64,000 bases of DNA from Tridacna crocea (lineage: Eukaryota; Mollusca; Bivalvia; Cardiida; Cardiidae), in assembly GCA_943736015.1 (NCBI GenBank), contig OX031064.1, positions 43,699,361 through 43,763,360 of the forward strand. Reading direction: 5' to 3'. Position 1 is the stretch's first letter; every line of letters starts with the position of its first letter. Both the position numbers and the translations under genes were made by a program. The notes under the pieces are model-generated. The model worked only from the letters and a program-made list of their open reading frames with translations. It was not told the DNA's origin and made no database searches. Positions 20,801 through 32,800 of this stretch are shown here, piece by piece.

Positions 20801-23800
20801 TTCTGCCATGCATTTATTCATTTGTTTCTTTGTTACGGACTTCGTTCGTAAGAACCCCTAAACATTTTTTGATAATAGAAGTCAGTGTCTCTGTTTCAGA
20901 AATATAACTCTGTACTACACAATCCTGACTTTAACAACCCTGAGGAAGAAGCCTAGAGAAAACATAGTGGGAAAAGGAGAAGATGCTGGTAACCAACATT
21001 TTCTCCTTTTCCCTCAATGTTTTCTACCATGCTGGAAACTAATTTCACTTTTTGAGTTATATTCATTTTGTCCTCTGCAAGTGCCTTCATTTTGAACCAG
21101 TGTAAAATTTTGTTGCTTGGAAAAGGGTTAACCCTCTCCCAAACGACAAAATTTTGGATTAGACCAAATTGAAAGCATTTGCAGACGACAATTCAACTCT
21201 TGCTGAAAAGATGATTTCTGTCTATGATAGGGTAGAAAACATTGTGAGAAAAGGAGAAAATGCTGGTTACCAGCATTTTCTCCTTTTCCCACAATGTTTT
21301 CAAAAGGTTCCTGTTCCAGACCTGTAAAAACCAGGGACTGTTTGGGAAAGGGTTAAACCAGTTTAACTAAATTATCTGTTTGAGATTGATGTATCTTTTT
21401 TCATGTTTATTTTCAGAAGGAGACAGGAGACAACACCATACTTGTGAGAGCACTTGATCGATTTCACAGACGCTTGCAAGCTATGAACAAGCTTCTGCCT
21501 GACACAGATTTTTCAAGGTGATTTTAAAAAAAATGACATATACTTAGTCTTCTGGTTGGTGTCTATTAGAATCATTCAGAGTGTTACTTTCACCACTGCT
21601 TATTGGCTGCAGCAAAATTTTCTCAAATTATTTAAGTTCCTAAATATCTTTTTATTTTGTATGTCAGTATTTCAGACAAACAAGTTTGACAGTGTGACAA
21701 ACTTTATGAACTATACGTAGATAAACAAAATAAGCCCGTTATTCGATGGCTACAGATGGCGTAGAGGTCATAGCATATTTCAAAAAAAAAATTCCATCAT
21801 TTGAAATTGTGATTCATTCCATTTGTTGTCAGCAGAATGTGATAAATAAATAGTGCCAACATTTTTTCTAAATCTAACCAACATTTTTTTCTATATGCTG
21901 AACTGTTCATACCATAAAGTCTTTTTTTCTGATGAAAAGATATTTGATGATGATTACTAGGATACAAAAAAAATTGGTCACTCAATTTATTTAAATCGGT
22001 CGAAATACCTGTATGATACAAAAATTTTACAATGAACAGGGAAAGCAAAAACACGAACAAATACCTTTACCACTCAATCCTGACTTTTTACAACCCTTTA
22101 ACCCTTTACCAAATGACAAATTTTAGACTCTCCAATTTTCAAAGCACCTGCAGACGGCAATTCAAAAAACCTTTTCTTACATGTTGCAGTTCTCTGATAG
22201 GTTAGAAAACATTGTGGAAAAAAAGAGATATTGCCTGTTACAAGCAATTTTTCCTTTTCACACAGTTTTCAAAAGCCTGCTACATGAGGATCATCAAAAT
22301 AAGGGATTGTTTGGTACAGGTTAACAAATGTTTCTGATTCTTCCACTATGTTTTCTACCCTTCCCAGGGCAAATACTAATATTTTCTTGCTACACGTAAC
22401 CCTTTACCAAACGACAACACTTTAGACTGGTCTATGTTGGAAGCATATTCAGAGGACAAAATAAACGTTATTCAAATACTGAAATTTGTTTTTTAGCATG
22501 ATAGAAAACATTGTGGCAAAAAGAAGAAAATGCTGGTTACCAGCATTTTCTCCTTTTCCCACAATGTTTTCAAGAGGTTTTCATTTCAGGGTCGTAAAAA
22601 CCAGGGATTGTTTGGTAAAGGTTTAATTTGCCATTTGCAATAACTTTTAGTTTAGACAGTTCTAAATTTACCATCAGTGCCAAAGTTAGATTATGTTTTG
22701 TTTATTGCTGTTTTTTCTACTACCAGAGCTGGAACAGACATTGTATCAAAAGCAGCCAGGGATAGAGTTGGACATTATTTAGACTCGCTGAAACAACATT
22801 TTTCAGGTATTCTATTCTCTCCCTTATTAACTCTTATGATTTACAAGTATTGAATTACAGATAAGTAACGAAATATAACAAAGCAAGAGATTTGCTTGTA
22901 AGAAGCAGTTTCTTCAGTTTCTAAAATGTTTTTAAATGATAGTTGATTGATTTTATTGTATGTACAGAACACAGTTTTCACCATTTTTCAGTTTAATCAT
23001 TGCAGCTGATCCAACAGCAATGGTTTCCTCGAGTTCCCTTTTTCAGTGCTCTGCAATACATATGTATCATTTCCAAGCCACTGGCTGCTTTTCCACAAAA
23101 CTATTGTCGAAACAATGGCCAGCAGTGATAGAGAAATGAATACCATGCAGTGACTATCATCAATCCTTGGAAAGAAATTAGCGGAGGTGGGGATAGAACC
23201 ACAAACTACCTCTTCCCAAGACCTGTACACTACTGACTAAGCTATCAGGGCTACCTTTATAAACAATGATAAGATGCAAAATAGTCAAGGTCCCATGCTA
23301 GTGTGATTATTTAACAGAGAGTTTATTCATTCAAATTTCAGATTGTTTGACAGATATCCGACAAAACTTAGCTGCGCCAAGAGTATCCGGCAAACAAGAT
23401 GCGGTGATAAATCTGTCTGAACTGTTGAGTAGTATACAGGCTAGCACTATAGAACAGATAAAAAGTGTGCTTGGAAATTTACAGGCAAGTCTAGACCAAA
23501 AAATCTTGAATTCTAATCCCAAAAATATTGTTGGAAAAGGAAAAAATGCTTGTCACCAGTACTATAGAATAGATAAAATATGTGCTTGGAAATTAACAGG
23601 TTAGTCTTGAACAGATAATTCTGTATTTTAACCCGTTACAACACAGCAAAATTTAAGACCTATCCAAATTGAAAGCATTTGCTGATGACAATTTCAAAGT
23701 GGTTCAAATGGTGCAATTTTGCTTTGATAGGGAAGAAAACTGTTTGGGAAAGGAGAAAATGCTGGTTACCAGCATTTTCTCCTTTTCCCACAATGTTTTC

Positions 23801-26800
23801 AAAAGGCTCCTTTCCCAGGAGCGTCAAAAGTTGGCATTTTGTGGTAAAAGGGTTAAGGACTCTGAGGAAGGATACATTTGAAAACATTGTGGAAAAAGGA
23901 GAAGAATAGATCACCAGTATGATTGGACAGTTCAAAAGTGTGCTTGGAAATTAACAGGTAAGTCTTGACAAATAATCCCATGTTTTGATCCAGTGGAAGA
24001 AAGCATATGAAAACATTGTGGGAAAGGAGGAAACATGCTGGTCATGAGCAGTATCTCCTTTTCCTGCAGGGTTTGCAAACTTTTGAGGGATGTTTTTCAT
24101 GCTCTTATAACATTTGATATGTCCTCTCCAAATGATTTTAAAATGGGCAAATCTAAAATATTGATGTGCAGTAGATCATCGAGGTAAATGATTCAAAATA
24201 TTAACCCTTTACCACACAATCCCAACTGTTAATGACCGTGAGAAAGAAGCTTTTTGAAAATATTGTAGATGAAGGAAAAAATACTGGTTACCAGCATTTT
24301 CTCCTTTTCCTGCAATGTTTTCAGAAGGCTTTGTCCATAGGGTTCTTAAAAATCTGCATTATGTGGTAAAGGGTTAAGTACCAATCAATTCATTATTATA
24401 GCATTCATCAAACATTTCTCTTTTTTGCAGGCTTTCATTGCATCCGACATCACTTTTGCCATGAAGCCCTATTTCCGGGGCACATTTTGTACACAAGGGG
24501 TCAGAGAGGGGCTTGTTGTTGCCTTCCTGAGACATATTACTGGTCTCTGTCAGGAGTTCTGTGAGGGGTCAGGAGAGAAGGGATCAGCTCCCCCTGCACT
24601 GTTACTTATTTTGTCAAGATTCTGCTCTGATTTTGAAAGTTCTACAATATCATATTTGGTAAGAATTTCAGTCCCAAATGACATAATACATTGAAATGTT
24701 TATATAGAGGATATTTGGTTTTTTTTCGGTGAAGGATTGAAATTTATTTCATTCAGTGAACACCATTGGTAATGTTTTCACTCAAGGTTGCACTGTTTGT
24801 GAAAATATAACCGATGGTGTTCACTAAATGAAATAAATTTTGATCTTTCACAGGGAAAAAAAAAATATTCTCTTTATTTCATGCTTTTAAGCCATTCTGG
24901 GAGCAGCTTTATCAAAATCCAGTAGAGTTCTTTTCTGTTATTCCCTGTTGCGTAACCCTCCAGCAAAGCAACACATTAAAATATTATGTCAAGCACGAGA
25001 AATGTAAGGTAAATGACGTCATATTTCCATCTGGTTGTGAGGCACGTGCAATTGACCTAGGCAACAAGGACATGAAAATCGGTATTTTCACTGGTCGTAC
25101 CCATGTAATATCGAAAAACAGTTCACTGCTGTTTCTTGATATCCTAGCAGAAAGCATGAAATAAAATTCCCTTATATTATTATTGCTGAGCCTTGATTGC
25201 TCAATTGGTAAGGAATGGGACTTGAGCACAGGAGGTGGCTGGTTCAATCACTAGCTCGGACAATTTCTTTCTGAGGATTGATGTTAATCATTATGACATA
25301 ATTTATTTCTCTCTCACTGATGACTATTTTTTAGCTCACCCGAGCCTGAAGTGCTCATGGTGAGCTTTTGTGATCGCCCAATGTCTGGCGTCCGTTATCC
25401 GTCGTCCACAATTTCTTTAAACATCTTTTTCTCCTAAACCACTGGGCCAATCTTGATGAAACTTGGCAGGGATGTTCCTTGGGTGAAGCTCTACCAAAGT
25501 TCTTCAAGAGATTGAATTCCACCCATAATTCTGGTTGCCATGGCAACCAAAAGGAAAAAAATAGCAAAATCTTTGAAAATATTCTTCTCTAAAACCAGAA
25601 GGCCTAGAGCTTTGATATTTAGTATGTAGCATCTCCTAGTGGACCTCTACCAAGATTTTTCATATAATGCCCCTGGAGTCAAAACTGGCCCCGCCCCGGG
25701 GGTCACAAGTTTGAAACATAGGAACAAAGAACGAAAACTTTAAAATTCTTCTACGCTGAAACTAGAAGGTGCAGGGCTTTGATATTTGGTATGTAGCATC
25801 TCCCAGTGGACCTCTACCAAGATTGTTCATATGTTGTCCCTGGGGTCAAAACTCGCCCTGCCCTGGGGGTCACAAGTTTGAAACATAGAAATAAAGAAGC
25901 AAAACTTTAGAATTCTTCGGTATGTCAAATTGACTTGAGACTTGGTTAACATGATTCTTGTGTTGCATGCCCTTTGCAACTATTATACCTCCTTGACAGA
26001 CATTTTGCATGAGGAAATCTGTGAATTTAAACACACTTGTTATTTGTTGTTATACTTGTTATTATCCCCCGCCGTAGGCGGAGGGATATAGTTTTAGCAT
26101 TGTCTGTCCGTCCGTCCTTCCGTGTGTCTATCCCGGCAAATATCTCCAATACTATTGGACGGAATTTCGTGAAACTTAATACACATGTACAATGACCCAT
26201 TCTCCCGAGACTCTTTTTTTGTTTTTTTGATTCGATGCAAAATGGCCGACTGAGAGTGATTTTAAGTTTCACTTAAGTTACACTTAAGTACACTTTTAAT
26301 GTTTGGAGTCTTCTCTTCAAAACTATATAAAGTTTTTACATTGAACTTGTCACATCTGCCAAACTCCATTAGGAAATGCAGGAAAAAAAGTTTCACCTAC
26401 ATTGACCATGCAACACCACAGTTATTTGCCCTTGTTTTTGTAATAAGGTGTTATGGAAAAAGGGGGTTTCAAGTTATATTTCATTCCATTTCTTGTGAAG
26501 GCAACTCCTTCCACATTTCTTGATGGAATTGAATAGAACTTTGACAGAATATTTCTTGTCATGTCACCTATTGCATATTGTCAACATTTTTCGATTTGTA
26601 GCTGCGTCATGATAAAAGGTGGCTTCATGTTTTATTTCATTTTATTTCTTGTGAATGCAACTTGTCCCATATTTCTTGACAGAAATTAAATTAATTTTCA
26701 CAGATTGTTTCTCATCATTATTTTGACCTATTGCATATTCTCAAGGTTTTACTATTTGTAGCTGTATCATGAAAAAAAGGGGGCTTCATGTTTCATTTCA

Positions 26801-29800
26801 TTTTATTTCTTGTGAATGCAACTCATCACATATTTCTTTACTGAATTGAATAGAATTTTCACAGAATGTTTCTTATCATCTGAGCTATCACATATTCTCA
26901 AGGTTTTGCAATTTGTGGCTGCGTCATGAAAATAGGGGGCTTCATGTTTTATTTTATTCTATATCTTGTGAAGGCAACTCCTCCCACATTTCTTGGCAAA
27001 TTTGAATGCAATTTTTACATTATCTTGTGACCTAACACAATGCCTCCCACATATCTTGGCAGATTTGGATGGAATTTTCACATGATCATGTGACCTACAG
27101 CATATTGTCAAGGTTTTGGGATCTGTAGCTGCATCATGGAATAAGGGGGCTTCATGTTATAATTTCATTTTTCACCTGTATCTCTTTAATTACTGGACAT
27201 ACCTCAACAGATTTGGACGAGATTTTCACAGATCATGCGACCTAGCACATGTTGTCAGGTTTTGCAATTTATCACTGAATCATAGAAAAGGGGGACTTCA
27301 TGTCAAATTTAATTTTTTATCAGTGTATCTCCAACTTTTATGAAATGCCAAGTTCTGCAAAAAGGGTACTTAATGTATAATCCTGTTATGGACCTCTTTT
27401 ATATTTTTTTATGTAATGAAATCCTGTGCCATGGAAAAAGGGAACTTAATGTATAATTTCATCATGGATCAATAACAAAAAGGCCACATGTACATGCAAA
27501 ACAGAATACCTCCTATACGTTTGTATCAAAAAAGGTCTTTTTCGGCGGGGGATATCATTTCAACGAAATTGCTTGTTAAAAACAGAAATAGAGGAGTTTG
27601 CGAAATCGCAAAAATTGTTATGTGGCAAATATTTCCACTTGCGCAGTAACTAAAATGAATGTTCTTTATCCTGATACAGATCACTTTGACAGAAGAACAG
27701 TTTGATTTGGACCATAACAGTACTGTAACAGCTGTCTCCACTTTATGTAATGAAGCTAAAGACACAGCTCAGAGACTTTTAAACCATTTTGTCAAAGTGC
27801 AGGGACTAGCTATTTCACAGGTTAGTTCATGATAAACAATGTACAAACAATGTAATGAATTTACCAGACAATAGGCCGCAGCCTATCCATTAACTCTTTA
27901 CCAAACAACAAATTTATAGACTGGTCCAAATTGAAAGCATTTGCAGACAACAAAATAAATGTGACTGAAAAAACGAAACTTGATTTGGGAAGGGTAGAAA
28001 ACATTGTGGGAAAAGGAGAAAATGCTGGTTACCAGCATTTTCTCCTTTTCCCACAATGTTTTCAAAAGGCTTCTTTCTCAGGGTGGTTAAAAGTTGGGAT
28101 TGTGTGGTAAAGAGTCAAAAAAGTCAAAATTTTCAAAAGTGTGTCTGATAAGATGAAGCTGCTCAAACATTAATTCATTGTTTTAAATGACCTTTAATGC
28201 GGCCTGTAAAACTGAAAATAATTGTACAACAGTTTATGAGTACCAATTTGAGTGCAATTTTGATTAATTAATCCACGTACAGATTTACAAATGTGTTACG
28301 ACTCATGACCAACCTTGATTTACTTGCCTGTTGATTAATGTCAATCAGTTAAAAAAACATTGGTTAGCTGAGAATGTAAGGTGTTGTTTGGTGTGTACAG
28401 TCGTAAATCAGGTGATAATTCAACATGTATGGAATTCCCAAAAATGTTCGACAAGAGATGAAAATATGATAACTTTCTTGAAAAGAGGAGACTATCTGAT
28501 GTAATTAAAACATGGAATTAGAACATCGAAAAACAATGTGCTTAGTATAATACATATACCTGCATATACTTAGCAGCCTAAAGGTTAACTCTTTACCACA
28601 CAATCCCGACTTTTAACGACCCTGAGAAAAAAGCCTTTTGAAAACATTGTGGGAAAAGGAGAAAATGCTGGTAACCAGCATTTTCTCCTTTTCCCACAAT
28701 GTTTTCTGCCCTTCCCAAACCAAATTTCAATTTTTCAGTCAATTATATTTTTTCATCTGCAAATGCTTTGATTTTGGAGGAGTCTAAAATTTTCTTGTGT
28801 GGTAAAGAGTTAAAGAATTTCCTGTTATGAGTAATTCCTCCTTTTGCCACAATGTTTTTAAAAGCGGATAGCTGCTGGAGGAAACTTTTATCTGCAAATA
28901 AATATTTGTCACATTTTCAGATGTTGCGTAAGAGTGTGGAAACAAGGGACTGGCTCAACACTATAGAACCTAGAAATGTTCGGGCTGTTATGAAGAGGGT
29001 AGTGGAAGATACAACTGTTATTGATTCACAGGTAAATTGCTTTTATTCATTTTCAACCTGCATGTAAGCATTGATTTCTGCTTTCTTGTCAGCTTTTTGG
29101 ATGGACCACGAAAATGTTTCTTTGAAATTTCACCTTTAATTTTCATGTTCAAGATATTTTTGGATCAATTTGAGTTTTGAAGTGTTTGTGTAGCAGCACA
29201 TGCTAAGTCTTTACCAAAGCTTAAAAACATCCCTGAGGTACAGGCTTTTCAGAACATTGTTGGAAAAGTAGAAAATGTTGGTAACCAGCATTTTCTACTT
29301 TTTCTAGAATGTTTTCCACTGTGCCAGAAAAAATTCAGCTCAGTTGTGTCTCTTACAGACATTATTCAGACATGATTTCAGCTTGGGAGATTCAGGGTTT
29401 TACATATGCATTAACTCTTTGTATTTTTACTCAGTGAATGTTTTATAAATTATGGCAGCAGAAGCAGCTCTGATTTCTAATATCTTTTGCAGGGGCATGT
29501 CTTTTGCCAAACAAATTGTTTGGTTGTTTGAGATATTGTATTTTCATAATAAAATGAAGGCTTATAAACAAATGAAGGTTTAATTTGATATCAATTTATT
29601 TTAAACTTCTAACAGGTTGGTCAGTTGTATGAAGAAGGAGTTAGAAAAGAGAGGAGCAGTGATTCCAGCAGAAGGGCCCACAGTTATAGTTACGCAGCTT
29701 CACAGCAGAAAAGAGGACATTGGAATTTTACACCAAGGTTGGAATGATTATGTTTGTCTCGTCGAAGCTCTGAATATTCTTTTCCGATAATATTTTAGAT

Positions 29801-32800
29801 GCTGCAAAAAGAAAAAAAAAATCCTTTCCTGCTCTGTTGACCTTCTATGTATATGTTTTATTTTTAATTATCTACATGTAGCTTATGCATAGAAGAAATA
29901 AGACTGGTAAGATGTAACTTAATTGTTCAATTGATATCAGCTGATTGTAGATGTGGGTAAACATAATACTTGTAAATATGAGCCATGCTTTTGCAAATGA
30001 CAAAATTTTAGACGGGTCCAAATTGAAAGCACTTGAAGATTGCAAAATATAAGTAACTCAAAAAACTGAAATTTGTTTCCAGCAGGGTAGAAAACATTGT
30101 GGGAAAAGGAGAAAATGCTGGTTACCAGCATTTTCTCCTTTTCCCTCAATGTTTTCAAAAGCTTTCTCTTTCAGGGGTGTTAAAATTTGTCATTGCGTGA
30201 AAAAGGGGCTTAATGCATCTCAGTAATGAATTATTCCAGGCAAAACATAACAATTAGGGATCCATAAGATCGAATTTGTCTAACGAATGACTGAATCATG
30301 CATTAAACTGGTCCTTTAACATGCTGAAAATTGATAGCAAAATGTTTCTGCCTAGGTCAACCTGTGGGGTTTACACCGGCTGAACTGGGTTGATACTTTC
30401 TGCAGATGCATTAAACCTCCTTTTTGCAGAGCATGGCTGTATTTTATCAACAATGTTACATACAAGGTTTCCAAAAATACATAACCCAATTCCTTAGATA
30501 TTGTATGACATATGTTTCGGAACAGTCTTAACCCTTTACCCTATAAGGCATTTCTGTGGTATCTCTAATTGACACTAAACAAAAGCAAGGATGAAGCTGT
30601 TTCTTATGTGTATATGACACCTTTTGATGTCATAGAAAACATTGTGGCAAAAGGTGAAATTGCTCATCATGAGCAATTTCACCTTTTTCCACAATATTTT
30701 TGAAAGGCTCCTACAAGCAATCCGTAGAAATGAGCACCTATGGAGTAAAGGGTTAACACATTAAAGACAGTCATGTTTGAAGTAAGATTTTATTGAATTA
30801 TTACTTTCTGCCTATAACTTTGTATATCTCTCTTGCAATGGACCTCTTCTGGAGACATTGTGGTGAAAGGAAACTTAAGTTAACTTGTAATAAGTTCTTT
30901 TTTTCAGAAACACTTTGACTTATTTTTTTTTTTCAAACTGTAATTGATTGTGATTATTCTATTTTTACATGGGTTTTTTCAAGTTGTCAGTTGTAGAATT
31001 ATTTCAAAAGGCATTTGAGACTTATAATTCCTTACAGGATTACAAAATATCAGCCTTTTTCAAAATGTTGAAATCGTTTGCAGATAACAAATTATATGAA
31101 CCTCAAAAGGTGAAATTTGTCCTTCTAAGGGAAGAAAACATTGTTTTAAATAGCCTGTGTTCAGAGGGGCAGTTTAGTTCTAATTGTGTTAATAGGGTAA
31201 AGCATGATTTAGACATGATATATTTTTATGTATTAAATTATATTTTTCAGTATCGATAACAGTTTACTTAGCAATATTCAGAAGCTGTTTTCAGAGAAGA
31301 TTGAAGTGTTTAGTGCTGTAGAATTCTCCAAAGTGTCTGTCCTTACTGGCATCATCAAAATTAGTCTAAAGGTAAGAATCCTTATATGGAGTGCAACACG
31401 CGAAAAGGTGCATTCGGACATTTGCGTAAAGTGTCCTCCCGGATTAGCCTGCGCAGTCCGCGCAGGCTAATCCGAGACGGCACTTTACGACTACATTAGA
31501 TTTTGTGTTACAGTAGAGTTGCGTAAAACGGAAAATCACATAAAATCGGAAAGTGTCGTTTCGGATTAGCCTGTGCGGAGTGCACACGCTGATCAGAGAC
31601 GACACTTTACGCAAATGTCCGAATGACCCTTTTCGCGTGCTGCACTCCATATAATCTTGTATAACCATTTTGAATGAACAATTAACATGATTCAAAAAAA
31701 GAAATTGGACTTGTCCAAATACACATTTCCCAGCAAGATAGCTCACTGGTTGATGTATTATACTCATGTTCTAGTGGTTGAAGGTTCAATACTCAGAACC
31801 CAGTGGCAATCTTTCTTTCCAGCATTGTTTTACCTCTCACCTCTGATTCAATGTAGTCACTGACTTTGAAAAGGCTTTGTTCAGTACAGGGCCTGTATTC
31901 TTCAACCATTTTTACAAACATTCTTTGTCTTAGTCTCTAGAATTTTCTACCTTTTTAAGTAACACAACTTCTGATTGGCTAAACCGAATAGCCAATCAGA
32001 ATTTGTGTTACTTACAAATTTAGAAAACCTTGGAGAATAAGACTAAGAATATTTTCAAGAATAGTTGATGAATACAGCCCCTAGGGTGAGAAAGTCAGGA
32101 AAGGTGTGTCGGTGCATTGGCTGCAGTGAATACAAGCAAACCAAAAACATAATATTTGAAGGTGACAAATTAAATGTGACTCAAACAGTAAAAACTGTCT
32201 TTGAAAGGGTAGAAAATAGAAAATAATATTCCCTTTTCTATACTTCCAAAGAGAATTTTTGGTTTTTGTATCTACTATGTCGTTTGCAAATGCTTTTAAT
32301 TTGGACCAGTCTAAAGTTTTGTTGTTAAGTAAAGGATCATTAGAAATCTTAACTGTTTACTAAAGGACAACATTTTGGGTGTGTCCAAATTGAAAGCATT
32401 TACAGATGATGATGTCATTGTGGCTCAAAGTATGGAATTTGTCTATGATAGCATAGAAAACAATGTGGGAAAAGCATTTTCTCCTTTTCCCACGTTTTCA
32501 AAGGGGTTCTTCCTCAGGGTCGTTAAAAGTCAGGATTGTGTGGTAAGAGTTAATGTGTTTTGTAGACATTCCTAGAGTGTGTAAGACTGAGAACCTTTGG
32601 TCGATATGGCTTACAGCAAATACAGGTGGATACCCACTATCTTCAACTTTACTTGTGGAGATTTGTGTCTGATGAAAAGTAAGTCTTTTAATCTTTAAAT
32701 ATTTACATTTCAGATTTGTACATTTTTACAAGATTTAACTTTTCATGAGATAGAAAAATTAATGCACAAAACAAATTTCAATTTTTCAGTCACTTTTATT

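Noticed and set aside
23553-23985. Alternative VPS51 exons at the two copies of the exon 12 end
   Set aside because: Both contain a stop in the VPS51 frame and lack an acceptor of good quality; they look like decayed duplicates.
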